64,000 nt of DNA from Lysinibacillus xylanilyticus (GTDB lineage: Bacteria > Bacillota > Bacilli > Bacillales_A > Planococcaceae), in NCBI RefSeq assembly GCF_001183605.1, contig NZ_LFXJ01000010.1:62001-126000 (forward strand), written 5' to 3'. This document shows, piece after piece, positions 1 through 8,366 of this stretch. Position 1 is the stretch's first letter. Every line of letters begins with the position of its first letter. The notes below the pieces were generated by a model. The model did not search any database and had not been told where the DNA came from. It saw only the letters and a list, made by a program, of their open reading frames with translations. Position numbers and translations under genes: made by a program.

Positions 1-443
1 TGGTCATTGACCGTCTAGTGAATGTAATAATTATTTTATTTAATGGCGAATATTCTCTAGATGAATTAGGGCTGTTTGATTATAGTGACTGGCGTTTAAC
101 TACAAATTTTATTCCCTTTGATACAGTTCTTCGCTATATAAATTACTCTCAGTATTTTAATTTGGATATCATTATTATTAATTTACTAGGCAATTTATTA
201 ATATTTACCCCAATGGGCTTTTTACTTCCATTATTATCAAAAAAGTTTCGTAAAGCTTGGACAGTTATTTTTGCAGGCTTTTTCTCTAGCTTAGCGGTAG
301 AGACTATCCAGTTTATTTTTACGGTTGGGTCGGCAGATATTGATGATTTAATTTTAAATACACTTGGAGCATGGCTTGGTTATTTAGCCTATAAAAGTAT
401 ACTTATTAAACCTAAAAAAATAGATATAAACAGTCCTTATTAA
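1..443 (+). CDS. VanZ family membrane protein (5' end outside window)
   Basis: The reading frame is open from the left edge to the stop at 441-443; the first possible start inside the window is a GTG at 18, but VanZ proteins normally have more sequence in front, so the gene is probably cut by the window edge. Hydrophobic segments alternate with short loops. The C-terminal half shows the VanZ pattern: a PMGFLLPLL helix, a basic loop, a helix with ETIQ, then DIDDLILNTLGAWLGY. VanZ proteins are integral membrane proteins; some affect resistance to glycopeptides or lipoglycopeptides, but the biochemical role is not settled. Followed directly by a terminator, so it is the last gene of its transcript. 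Confidence 0.85.
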   Translation, partial: VIDRLVNVIIILFNGEYSLDELGLFDYSDWRLTTNFIPFDTVLRYINYSQYFNLDIIIINLLGNLLIFTPMGFLLPLLSKKFRKAWTVIFAGFFSSLAVETIQFIFTVGSADIDDLILNTLGAWLGYLAYKSILIKPKKIDINSPY

Positions 444-457
444 AGGGCTGTTTTTTT
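428..457 (+). terminator. Rho-independent terminator of the VanZ gene
   Basis: Stem 428-438 with 443-453 (one G-U pair), a four-base loop, then a run of T. The stem includes the stop codon of the VanZ gene. Confidence 0.85.
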
Positions 458-753
458 AGTGGTAAATTAACACTTTTTTAAAAGTGATAACAGTAATATT
501 TTTTATTGAAATTAAATATTGAAATAATAAATGAATGGAATAATGGGCTTTTGTTAGGGTCTTTATACCTAATTAGTCGAAAATGGAATATTCCTTTAGG
601 AGCTTAGTATTAATTTGCTCTTGAATTTTATAAAGAAAATTCCGATAATTAGTGTAAAGAAACTGTTCAGACGGAATAGTTATACTAAATAGAAGAAATT
701 ATCATATCTATTATTTAACTTGCATATTAAATTAGAAAGCCGAGGTGAATCAT
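458..753. other. AT-rich gap, no recognised element
   Basis: About 300 bases between the VanZ terminator and the next gene. It is AT-rich and must hold the promoter of the gene at 754, but I see no clear -35/-10 pair, no riboswitch motif and no repeat. The ribosome binding site GAGGTGA lies at 742-748. Confidence 0.4.
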
Positions 754-1491
754 ATGAAACTATCCAGTTTAATAGAACAAGAAAGAGTTTCATCATACTA
801 TAATCGTAAAAAGATTTTACAGCGAAAACAAGCAGGTGATGCATATCGAAAAAACTCACTGTATTTTCAGCCAAAGAAAAATCCGCTATTGCTTGAGCTA
901 GAAAATTTACTATTAGGGCATACAGATCAAGACCTATACGAGCAACAAAAAGAGGAATCTAAAGAAGTCACGCCTCAACAGCAAGCAATCATTGAAGATT
1001 TGCAACAGACAAAAAAGAATGTGCTCGCTCATGAAAAGACGCAAAAAGCTGAAGCTCTTGAATATTCACAGCTAGAGCATATAGATGGGGAAGCGTCTAT
1101 AGTAGATGTTGCGAATGCTAAGGAGACGTTACAAATTCTAGAGCAGGTGAGAGATACAGCGCTAGTACCCGTGCAGTCATTACCACAGGATTTACGTTTG
1201 GCGGCAAGTGTAAATGCTCAAATACAAAATGGTCAAGAGCTAGATGAAAGTGAACTAGACGACAGTCAGCCTGCTTTTGTACGTGAAGTAATTGAAGTTA
1301 AAGTACCAGAACGTTTTTCGCAGGAATTGAAATTGGATCCATTTGCAGATACAATTTTCGGTAAGAGTTATGCAGAGGCATATAAGGCGCGAACATTTAA
1401 ATTTGCTTCTGAAAAATATACCACTCATATTCAAATGGCGAAAGATGGCTATCGACCAGGAAATGGCTCTATGTTCTCCATGATAGCCTAA
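754..1491 (+). CDS. Hypothetical protein, 245 aa, Glu/Gln-rich
   Basis: I do not recognise a function. The ATG at 754 is preferred over a GTG at 745 because the GTG lies inside the Shine-Dalgarno GAGGTGA (742-748). The protein begins with a basic region (NRKK, QRKQAGDAYRK), has a long acidic, Gln/Glu-rich middle that may be helical, and ends with a more conserved-looking tail containing FADTIFGKSYAEAY and DGYRPGNGSMFSMIA. There is no signal peptide or membrane segment. It is followed after 24 bases by ybaK and could be co-transcribed with it. The tail looks like a real folded domain, which makes an ordinary protein more likely than a spurious frame. Confidence 0.7.
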   Translation: MKLSSLIEQERVSSYYNRKKILQRKQAGDAYRKNSLYFQPKKNPLLLELENLLLGHTDQDLYEQQKEESKEVTPQQQAIIEDLQQTKKNVLAHEKTQKAEALEYSQLEHIDGEASIVDVANAKETLQILEQVRDTALVPVQSLPQDLRLAASVNAQIQNGQELDESELDDSQPAFVREVIEVKVPERFSQELKLDPFADTIFGKSYAEAYKARTFKFASEKYTTHIQMAKDGYRPGNGSMFSMIA

Positions 1492-1515
1492 TGCTGCAGA
1501 TGGGAGTTTTTTAAT

Positions 1516-2010
1516 ATGGTTAAGGCGAAGCATGCGAAAACGAATGCTATAAGATTATTGGAGCAACAAAAAATTCAGTTCGAAGTAATTGAATATGAAA
1601 CAGGTGACGGCCAAGTTGACGGAATTTCGGTTGCTGAAAAAATTGGTCACCCAGTTTCTCGTGTTTTCAAAACATTAGTAGCAAAGGCAAGTGCACAAAA
1701 ACTTTTTGTATTTGTTATTCCTGTAGCAGAGGAGCTTGATTTAAAAGCTGCTGCAAAGGTTGTAGGCGAGAAGAAAATCGACATGCTCCCTGTCAAGGAG
1801 TTGCTCGGCTACACAGGCTATGTACGAGGCGGATGTTCTCCGGTCGGCATGAAGAAGCTTTATCCTACTGTCATTAATGCTTCAGCTCAAGAGCAAGGAA
1901 AGATTATTGTGAGTGCCGGAAAAATCGGCATGCAAATCCATCTACAATTAGATGATTTAGTTGCTGCAACAAAGGCAAAGCTCGCACCAATTACCACTAC
2001 CCAAGCATGA
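1516..2010 (+). CDS. ybaK: YbaK/EbsC-type Cys-tRNA(Pro) deacylase
   Basis: Single-domain protein of 164 aa, the usual length of the YbaK/EbsC family, which removes cysteine from mischarged tRNA(Pro) in trans. Family landmarks visible: the SRVFKTL segment with the conserved lysine at about residue 52, [14 protein letters not shown], and the [10 protein letters not shown] loop at about residues 113-122. The ATG at 1516 is preceded by GGGAG. A terminator follows directly. The family is well conserved, so the assignment is firm; the exact tRNA preference cannot be read from the sequence. Confidence 0.93.
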   Translation: MVKAKHAKTNAIRLLEQQKIQFEVIEYETGDGQVDGISVAEKIGHPVSRVFKTLVAKASAQKLFVFVIPVAEELDLKAAAKVVGEKKIDMLPVKELLGYTGYVRGGCSPVGMKKLYPTVINASAQEQGKIIVSAGKIGMQIHLQLDDLVAATKAKLAPITTTQA

Positions 2011-2030
2011 TATGTTGGGTAGTTTTTTTA
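1995..2030 (+). terminator. Rho-independent terminator after ybaK
   Basis: Perfect 9-bp stem 1996-2004 with 2015-2023, followed by seven T. The stem overlaps the last codons of ybaK. Confidence 0.85.
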
Positions 2031-2059
2031 TTGGGTTTTTAAGTAGTGACAGTAGAAAA

Positions 2060-2190
2060 AGATTGCTTGGTTTATGGTTAATCCGCTTGGCGATGTGGAA
2101 GAAACGCTTAGGTAGGGCGCCAAAGTGATCAGGTATATTGAAGAAGTGAGCGGGTAGGGCGTCAAAATGATCAAGAAGACAGGTGAACTG
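2060..2190. repeat. Degenerate 42-bp (2 x 21) tandem repeat
   Basis: GGTAGGGCG-CAAA-TGATCA occurs twice exactly 42 bases apart, with weaker similarity half way between. It lies between ybaK and the convergent small gene at 2268. The period matches the 21-bp arrays found elsewhere in this window, though the sequence differs. Confidence 0.55.
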
Positions 2191-2267
2191 CATCGGTTAA
2201 ACTGAAGAATCGCTCATGTAACCCGGAAACGCCTGCTCAGCCGACACTATCCATTATTTCAATAACA

Positions 2268-2438
2268 TTACTTTCTTTTTTGGTTTTTTGTAGGGGTGAA
2301 CATAACTGTTACTAACAATCCTAAATACAAAGGATACTTTAAAAATTCATTTGTTGAATAACCCAATAAATAAGGCATACCTATAAAAATCATTACTATA
2401 CCAATTGCAAACAAAACAATCCCAATTTTTTTTATCAT
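2268..2438 (-). CDS. Small membrane protein, 56 aa, unknown
   Basis: Starts MIKKIGIVLF and has two hydrophobic segments (about residues 4-24 and 36-49) with a basic C-terminus KNQKRK, as expected for a small inner-membrane protein with both ends inside. The start at 2438 is chosen over an in-frame upstream ATG at 2462 because a GGAGGGAG ribosome binding site sits at the right distance from 2438. Not recognised as a named family. The same kind of short double-helix membrane protein is common in Bacillales and usually uncharacterised. Confidence 0.65.
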   Translation of the reverse strand: MIKKIGIVLFAIGIVMIFIGMPYLLGYSTNEFLKYPLYLGLLVTVMFTPTKNQKRK

Positions 2439-2604
2439 ACATCTCCCTCCATACTTAAACATTCGATTTCATTTTGGATATTCCTGTTTTAACTAATTCT
2501 ATTAAATAGGAAGCTACTTTTATTTATAAAAAATAAAAGTAGCTCTTCATTTTTTAAAAGGTTCCTTCATATAATGCAAGGCATAAGATAAAGGGGGAGC
2601 GTTA

Positions 2605-3681
2605 TTGAACGGAAATGTGACCTATTATTATGGGCACGCACTGACTGGGCAAGGAATTAAACATTTATATAAAGAACTGATGGATGAGGCAGAATTAGTT
2701 TATATTTTGCAAGGTGCGCCTACGTTTAAAGGATCAGAGCTTATTAAAGAGCTAGGTTATTTTTATGTGAAGCAAGGCTTTACGGTGGAGTGGTTTAAGC
2801 ATGCTTTGTTGGAGGATATTGTTGAGGCAGTGTATGTTCAAGGATGTAATCGACTGTTTGTATGGTCATCAGGGTGGGGGATTGAACCGATCTTCCTTGG
2901 AACAAAGCATCGGGTGATGTCATTTTATGATTGTTTAGAAGAAATCCAGCTTGAAAGGGTTGGCGAACAGCTCGCTGATGCAGTGACGGAACGAGAGTCG
3001 TGGCGTGAGAAGTGTATTTCGAAGCTTAATAGTGCTATAAAGATCCATGATGATTGGGAAGTAGTCACACAAAGCTGTATGAACTGGCAGGCATTAAATG
3101 ATCAGGTTGAAAATTTAAAGACAGATGTTTTCCAAACAATCGTCTTAAATAAAACAGGAATGCGTACACATCGCTTACTCGGAACATTAACACCGAGGGG
3201 GGCTGAAAATACAGTAGATAGCATAACAAAAAATGTATCTCGAAGATTGATGATCAAAGGGAAGCCGGGTACAGGTAAATCTTCTTTAATGAAAGGTTTA
3301 GCAGACGAAGCAAATGCGAGAGGGCTCGATGCACAAGTTATTTGGTGTGGCTTGGATTCAAACTCTGTTGACATGGTTATTATCCCGGAGTTGAATTTCT
3401 GCATCTTTGATAGTACAGATCCACATGTCTTTGAACCTCAGGCCGGAAGACTTGGTGATGAAATTTTCGATATAGGGGAACATTGCGCAATCTCACAGGA
3501 AGCAGAAGCTAAAGTTGAAGATATTCGGGCAAAGTATAAAGAAGCAATGCAGGATGCAATGGGTTATTCGAAGCGTTATGCGGAAGCAGAGTATACTGTC
3601 CGTCGATTAATAGATAATTGTATATCATCATCTCTTTGGCGAGAAAAAACTGCCCCACTATTCGAAAGATTAACAAAGTAA
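2605..3681 (+). CDS. PRK06851-like P-loop ATPase, N-terminal P-loop degenerate
   Basis: 358 aa. The C-terminal half has an intact Walker A motif, GKPGTGKSS, at about residues 218-226, followed by a segment resembling DSNSVDMVIIPELNFCIFDSTDPH, the pattern I recall for the PRK06851 family of Bacillus and Clostridium ATPases. That family is made of two similar P-loop halves; here the corresponding N-terminal stretch reads LQGAPTFKGSELIKEL and lacks the G-x4-GKS/T pattern, so only the second half should bind nucleotide in the usual way. The start is a TTG at 2605 behind AAAGGGGGAG. No function is known for the family. It stands alone, ahead of kbl. Confidence 0.7.
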   Translation: MNGNVTYYYGHALTGQGIKHLYKELMDEAELVYILQGAPTFKGSELIKELGYFYVKQGFTVEWFKHALLEDIVEAVYVQGCNRLFVWSSGWGIEPIFLGTKHRVMSFYDCLEEIQLERVGEQLADAVTERESWREKCISKLNSAIKIHDDWEVVTQSCMNWQALNDQVENLKTDVFQTIVLNKTGMRTHRLLGTLTPRGAENTVDSITKNVSRRLMIKGKPGTGKSSLMKGLADEANARGLDAQVIWCGLDSNSVDMVIIPELNFCIFDSTDPHVFEPQAGRLGDEIFDIGEHCAISQEAEAKVEDIRAKYKEAMQDAMGYSKRYAEAEYTVRRLIDNCISSSLWREKTAPLFERLTK

Positions 3682-3708
3682 TTTTTCTAATAGCGTGCTT
3701 GTGCTACA

Positions 3709-3733
3709 CTAGGAACTAGAATAGTGTTCCTAG
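3709..3733. promoter_or_regulatory. Inverted repeat in front of kbl
   Basis: CTAGGAAC (3709-3716) and GTTCCTAG (3726-3733) form a perfect 8-bp inverted repeat ending just before the AAAGGA ribosome binding site of kbl. There is no T-run. It could be an operator or an RNA hairpin beside the ribosome binding site. Confidence 0.5.
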
Positions 3734-3748
3734 GAAAGGATGATACGC

Positions 3749-4939
3749 TTGTCAAAAGTATTGAATGCATTTTTAGATGAAAACCTACAAGCCTTACGCA
3801 ATCAAGGCTTATACAACGAAATTGATCCAGTAGAGGGAGCAAACGGACCAATTATTCAGGTACGTGGCAAAAATCTAATTAATCTATCCTCTAACAACTA
3901 TCTTGGCTTAGCAACGAATGAAGATTTAAAGCGTATTGCCAAAGAAACAATTGAGACATACGGTGTGGGGGCTGGAGCAGTCCGTACAATTAACGGCACA
4001 CTTGATTTACACGTAAAATTAGAGGAAAAGCTTGCTGAATTTAAAGGAACAGAAGCAGCGATCTCTTACCAATCAGGTTTTAACTGTAATATGGCAGCTA
4101 TTTCAGCTGTTATGGATAAAAATGATGCGATCCTTTCAGACCAATTAAACCATGCTTCGATTATTGATGGTTGTCGTTTATCACGTGCGAAAATCATTGC
4201 CTATAATCACTCTGACATGGATGATTTACGTGCGAAAGCAAAGGAAGCGAAAGAATCAGGCATATATAATAAAGTCATGGTCATTACTGATGGCGTATTC
4301 TCAATGGATGGTGATATTGCAAAATTACCAGAAATCGTTGAGATTGCGAAAGAGTTTGATTTAATAACGTATGTTGATGATGCACACGGTTCAGGTGTAA
4401 CAGGTAAAGGAAAGGGTACTGTGAAGCATTTCGGTTTAGAAAAAGAAATAGACTTCCAAATTGGTACACTTTCTAAAGCAATTGGTGTTGTTGGTGGATA
4501 TGTAGCAGGTAAGAAAAATTTAATTGACTGGCTGAAAGTGCGTTCTCGTCCATTTTTATTCTCAACAGCATTACCACCAGGTGATGTTGCTGCAATTACA
4601 GCGGCAGTGCAAATGCTGATTGACTCAACAGAGCTTCACGATAAGCTTTGGAAAAATGGGGATTATTTAAAAGCGGGTCTTGCTAAGCTAGGCTTTAATA
4701 TCGGTGAATCTGAAACGCCAATTACACCATGTATTATTGGTGATGAAAAGCTTACGCAGGAATTTTCACGTCGTTTATTTGAAGAGGGCGTCTATGCTAA
4801 ATCAATCGTTTTCCCAACGGTTCCAAAAGGCACAGGACGTGTTCGTAACATGCCTACAGCGGCACATACAAAAGAAATGCTGGACGACGCTCTAGCAATC
4901 TATGAAAAAGTCGGCCGTGAGCTAGGTGTAATTCAATAA
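3749..4939 (+). CDS. kbl: Glycine C-acetyltransferase (2-amino-3-ketobutyrate CoA ligase)
   Basis: PLP enzyme of the alpha-oxoamine synthase family that cleaves 2-amino-3-ketobutyrate with CoA to glycine and acetyl-CoA, the second step of threonine breakdown. 396 aa, normal length. Visible landmarks: [11 protein letters not shown] near the N-terminus, the [14 protein letters not shown] segment, DDAHGSG, and the PLP lysine in TLSKAIG (K243). I chose the TTG at 3749 because AAAGGA (3735-3740) stands 8 bases before it; an ATG at 3740 overlaps that site. The partner threonine dehydrogenase is not adjacent but lies at 25343. Terminator directly downstream. Confidence 0.95.
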   Translation: MSKVLNAFLDENLQALRNQGLYNEIDPVEGANGPIIQVRGKNLINLSSNNYLGLATNEDLKRIAKETIETYGVGAGAVRTINGTLDLHVKLEEKLAEFKGTEAAISYQSGFNCNMAAISAVMDKNDAILSDQLNHASIIDGCRLSRAKIIAYNHSDMDDLRAKAKEAKESGIYNKVMVITDGVFSMDGDIAKLPEIVEIAKEFDLITYVDDAHGSGVTGKGKGTVKHFGLEKEIDFQIGTLSKAIGVVGGYVAGKKNLIDWLKVRSRPFLFSTALPPGDVAAITAAVQMLIDSTELHDKLWKNGDYLKAGLAKLGFNIGESETPITPCIIGDEKLTQEFSRRLFEEGVYAKSIVFPTVPKGTGRVRNMPTAAHTKEMLDDALAIYEKVGRELGVIQ

Positions 4940-4945
4940 AAAATT

Positions 4946-4978
4946 GGGCTACCTCAATTGTGAGGTAGCCCTTTTTTG
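4946..4978 (+). terminator. Rho-independent terminator of kbl
   Basis: Perfect 11-bp stem 4946-4956 with 4961-4971, four-base loop, then six T. Confidence 0.95.
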
Positions 4979-4984
4979 AGGTTC

Positions 4985-5180
4985 AGACGGATTAAATGTT
5001 CGAAGCGACGGATAGAAGAGCCGAAGTGACGGATAGAAGGCAGAGCGACGGAAAGAAAAGCCAAAGTGACGGAAAGAAAAGCCAAAGTGACGGAAAGAAA
5101 GGTAGAAGCGACGGAAAGAAGAGGCAAAGCGACGGATAAAAGAGCCAGAACAACGTATAGAACAGCCAGAGCGACGGAAA
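4985..5180. repeat. 21-bp-period array, core GACGGATAGAA
   Basis: About nine head-to-tail units of 21 bp, each close to AAGYGACGGAWAGAARAGCC, fill the gap between the convergent kbl and CoA-transferase genes. Units differ from each other at several positions, so the array is old or under loose constraint. Because 21 is a multiple of three, one minus-strand frame stays open as a 7-residue peptide repeat; I regard that as a by-product, not a gene. Confidence 0.85.
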
Positions 5181-5213
5181 GCCACCCCGAAATGCCGGGG
5201 TAGCTTTATTTTG
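5181..5213. terminator. Probable terminator between convergent genes
   Basis: Stem 5181-5189 with 5196-5204 (one mismatch), touching the stop of the CoA-transferase gene. The following bases are T-rich on the plus strand (TTTATTTT) and only weakly so on the minus strand. Confidence 0.5.
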
Positions 5214-6402
5214 AGTGAATGACTTTCGCTGCTTTTAGATGCTTGATGTGTTCATCAGGTACATGCAATGATTTTAAAATATCTTCATTATGCTGTCCTA
5301 ATGTAGGAGCTGCCTTCATTAGTTGCCCAGGCGTTTGCGAAAACTTCGCTGGGAAGCCGAGTGTATGCATTGGGCCGGCGACTGGATGTTCATAGGAAAG
5401 CACCATGCCACGTTCTAAAATATGTGGATCATTCAATGTTTGATCGTAAGAATAGATGGGGCTAGCTGGAACACCATGTTCATTTAATCGTTGAAGCCAA
5501 TGAGTTGCTGGATGTTTTATTAATTCGCTTTCGATTTCTGATTCAAGTACTTTCACATTTTGAGCGCGGGAGTAGTTTGTCGCAAACAAAGGGTTGTCTA
5601 ACCAATCGAGGCGATTCACGACTTTCGTGGCAAAAATCTCCCACAGCTTTTGATTGCCTGCTCCTATTAAAATATAGTCGTCTTTTGTTTTAAAGCCTTG
5701 ATATGGAGCGGATACTCGGTGAGCAGTCCCTGTACGTTCAGGTAATTCGCCATTTCCGAAATATGCAGCAGCCTCCCAAACTGTCCATGCAAGCCCGGAT
5801 TCGACTAGGGACACATCGATGTATTGTCCTTCACCACTACGAAGTTTATATATATATGCCATTAAAATAGACTGTAAAGCAGTTTGTGCAGCTGCAATAT
5901 CGTTCACTGCAAAGCCAACTTTTACGGGTCTACCGCCAGCTTCACCAGTCATATGCATTAATCCGCTAAGCCCTTGTGCCATAATATCATAGCCGCCATT
6001 TTGACTATATGGACCTGTTTGACCATAACCAGAAATGGAGCAATAAATAAGCCCGGGGTTAATTTCTTTTAATGTTTCATAATCAATACTAAGTTTTTTT
6101 GTGACACCTGGTCGGTAATTTTCTACAAGAACATCTACAGATTGAATAAGTTCTTTGAATAATTCCAACCCTTCAGGCGTTTTTAAATTTATACAAACGC
6201 CTTTTTTATTACGGTTGACCATCATATACATATGGCTTTCTTCATTAATGAATGGGCCCATCGTGCGTGTATCGTCTCCATTTGGATATTTTTCGATTTT
6301 TATAACCTCGGCACCCATATCCGCTAGCACCATTGTGCAATAAGGGCCGGCGAGCACTTGTGATAAATCAACTACTTTTAAACCTTCTAATGCTAGTTTC
6401 AT
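5206..6402 (-). CDS. CaiB/BaiF family (class III) CoA-transferase
   Basis: 398 aa, full length for the family. These enzymes move CoA between carboxylic acids. Landmarks: LSQVLAGPYCTMVLADMGAEVIK-type N-terminus, ENYRPGV, SGYGQTGPY, and the NDIAAAQTA segment whose Asp (D168) matches the catalytic aspartate of formyl-CoA transferase. The start overlaps the stop of the hydroxy-acid oxidase gene by four bases (ATGA), so translation is coupled. It is the last gene of the run metQ-metN-metI-crotonase-oxidase-CoA-transferase. The substrate is unknown; the operon suggests a small hydroxy or oxo acid related to methionine, but that is inference. Confidence 0.92.
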   Translation of the reverse strand: MKLALEGLKVVDLSQVLAGPYCTMVLADMGAEVIKIEKYPNGDDTRTMGPFINEESHMYMMVNRNKKGVCINLKTPEGLELFKELIQSVDVLVENYRPGVTKKLSIDYETLKEINPGLIYCSISGYGQTGPYSQNGGYDIMAQGLSGLMHMTGEAGGRPVKVGFAVNDIAAAQTALQSILMAYIYKLRSGEGQYIDVSLVESGLAWTVWEAAAYFGNGELPERTGTAHRVSAPYQGFKTKDDYILIGAGNQKLWEIFATKVVNRLDWLDNPLFATNYSRAQNVKVLESEIESELIKHPATHWLQRLNEHGVPASPIYSYDQTLNDPHILERGMVLSYEHPVAGPMHTLGFPAKFSQTPGQLMKAAPTLGQHNEDILKSLHVPDEHIKHLKAAKVIHSK

Positions 6403-7559
6403 CTATAATTGACTCCATCTTTTTTCACCAATGTGATATCACGTAGTCCCTTTACAGATATTGCCCCCGCTAATGCGATAGAAACTTTTAATTCATCATA
6501 TAAATTCGTCATTACTTTTTCGACTCCTTGCTGTCCTTCTAAGGCAAGCCCATAGACAAAGGGACGTCCAATGGCTACAGCATCTGCTCCTAAAGCGAGT
6601 GCCTTAAGAGCATCCATACCACGATACACACCGCTATCTAAAATAACAGGAACTCGTCCCTTTACAGCTTTCACAATGTCGGGAAGTGCATCAAGTGAAC
6701 CAATTACGCCATCCAATTGACGACCACCGTGGTTTGATACGATTATTCCATCAATGCCATTTTCTATAGCTAGTTTTGCGTCTTCAGGATGTAAGATTCC
6801 CTTCAATAAAATAGGGAGATTAGAACGGCGCTTTAATTCACGTACATTGTCCCAATTTAATGTTGGATGGAAAACATTTTGCAAAACGCCTTGTACATAT
6901 GACTCAAATGAATCATCTGGTAGGGAAGCAGTAAAAACAGGGTCATTCATATAGTTTCCTCGCGCATACCCAAGCTTTAATGGTGAAAATTGATTGCGAA
7001 CATCTTCTTCACGCCAGCCGAGCATGACTGTATCTACAGTTAAAACAATAGCCTCAAAACCAGCAGCCTCGGCTCGAGCGGCCATACTATATGCAATTTC
7101 TTCATTTGTTGACCAATATAATTGAAACCATTTAGTAGCAGTGGGAGCTGTTTGTGCTACATCCTCAAGTGCATAGCTTGAAACTGTACTTTGAATATAA
7201 GGAATTTTTAACTGATCAGCTGCACGTGCAACGGCAAGCTCTCCCTCGTCATGCGCCATTCTGTTCATGCCAACAGGAGCAAATAAGAACGGGGTTGGAT
7301 GTACTTTTCCGAACAGTTCAATCGATGTATCAATACTCGAAACATCATGTAAAAAGCGTGGAATAATAGAGTATTTTTCAAAGGCTGCACGGTTATTTCT
7401 TAATGTTTGCTCACCTCCAGCACCTGAACGGATATAACCAAACGGACCAGCTTCTATTTTTTCTGCAACTGCCTTTTCTAAATCTGCAAAGCAAATAGGG
7501 AAGGGGGCTTGTGCGTTAATATTTTTTAACAGTAGATCTCCATCTGTTGTCTTTGTCAT
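6399..7559 (-). CDS. FMN-dependent alpha-hydroxy-acid oxidizing protein (lactate oxidase-like)
   Basis: 386 aa TIM-barrel flavoprotein of the glycolate oxidase/lactate oxidase/L-lactate dehydrogenase family, which oxidises L-2-hydroxy acids to 2-oxo acids. Visible: WFQLYW near the active-site tyrosine, ILLKGILHPEDA with the FMN-binding lysine, and the IVSNHGGRQLDG motif with the catalytic His and Arg; near the end, LALGADAVAIGRPFVYGLA for phosphate binding. Ribosome binding site GGGAGGT. It lies 14 bases after the crotonase gene and overlaps the CoA-transferase gene, so all three are co-translated. The substrate cannot be deduced from sequence. Confidence 0.93.
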   Translation of the reverse strand: MTKTTDGDLLLKNINAQAPFPICFADLEKAVAEKIEAGPFGYIRSGAGGEQTLRNNRAAFEKYSIIPRFLHDVSSIDTSIELFGKVHPTPFLFAPVGMNRMAHDEGELAVARAADQLKIPYIQSTVSSYALEDVAQTAPTATKWFQLYWSTNEEIAYSMAARAEAAGFEAIVLTVDTVMLGWREEDVRNQFSPLKLGYARGNYMNDPVFTASLPDDSFESYVQGVLQNVFHPTLNWDNVRELKRRSNLPILLKGILHPEDAKLAIENGIDGIIVSNHGGRQLDGVIGSLDALPDIVKAVKGRVPVILDSGVYRGMDALKALALGADAVAIGRPFVYGLALEGQQGVEKVMTNLYDELKVSIALAGAISVKGLRDITLVKKDGVNYR

Positions 7560-7573
7560 CGTTATTACCTCCC

Positions 7574-8353
7574 TTATTTATTGAAAATGGGCTTTCTTTT
7601 ATTTAAAAATGCTTGGATACCTTCGTTGTAATCATCAGAGCTAAATGAATCAAGAATCATTTGAGCTAACTCTTCACTTTCTTCGTTTTCACCATCGACA
7701 ATTGCTTGGATAATTTTTTTAATACCAGCATTTGCAACAGAGGATTTACTTAATAAATGATTAGCGAACTGAATTGTCGCGTCTTCAATATCCTCTGGCT
7801 CATGTAAGGCAGTAATTAAACCGATATTTTTACCTTCGTCAGCTGTGAAAATATTCGCTGTATATAATATTTCCTTTGCCTTCGCCGCGCCTACTATGTT
7901 CATTAGACGCTTTGTACTTCCAAGATTGTAGATGATACCGATGTTCGCTGCAGTGATGCCAAGCTTACTCTTAGGTGTTGCTAGTCGGAAATCACATGCG
8001 TTGGCTAGCTCTAAGCCACCACCAATAGCTAATCCTTGAATCATGGCAATTGTAGGGTGTGGAAATTTATAAAGAGCATCAATGGCTTTTAATGCCAAAT
8101 CATTATAGGCTTTTGCATGATTGGCTGCATAACGAACGTTTAAAAACTCGCTAATATCTGCACCTGAAGAAAAGGCAACTTTATTTACACCACGAACAAT
8201 TAAAACTTTAATAGAAGAATCTATACGTAAAGCTTCAAGATTATCTAAAATGGTTTGAAACATAGCTCTTGATAAAGAGTTGCGTTTTTCAGGTCGATTT
8301 AACACCAGGGTAGCGATATAGCCATTTTTCTCTACGTAAATTTCATTTGTCAT
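7574..8353 (-). CDS. Enoyl-CoA hydratase/isomerase (crotonase) family protein
   Basis: 259 aa, normal crotonase length. The oxyanion-hole segments are present (AFSSGADISEF and GGGLELANACDFRLA, with the first catalytic Glu in GLELA). Where classical hydratases have QPEI-LG with the second Glu, this protein reads ITAANIGI, so that Glu is replaced by Ala. It is therefore a crotonase-fold enzyme whose reaction may not be plain hydration. The gene starts 13 bases after metI with AGGAGG and is followed 14 bases later by the oxidase gene, placing it firmly in the met operon. Confidence 0.9.
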   Translation of the reverse strand: MTNEIYVEKNGYIATLVLNRPEKRNSLSRAMFQTILDNLEALRIDSSIKVLIVRGVNKVAFSSGADISEFLNVRYAANHAKAYNDLALKAIDALYKFPHPTIAMIQGLAIGGGLELANACDFRLATPKSKLGITAANIGIIYNLGSTKRLMNIVGAAKAKEILYTANIFTADEGKNIGLITALHEPEDIEDATIQFANHLLSKSSVANAGIKKIIQAIVDGENEESEELAQMILDSFSSDDYNEGIQAFLNKRKPIFNK

Positions 8354-8366
8354 CGAAATCCTCCTA

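Noticed and set aside
4985-5180. Array considered as CRISPR
   Set aside because: Units are adjacent with no spacers, too short (21 bp), and there are no cas genes.
4949-5185. 78-residue minus-strand frame with a 7-residue repeat (SFRHFGF type)
   Set aside because: It is the 21-bp array read as codons; no ribosome binding site, and it overlaps a terminator.
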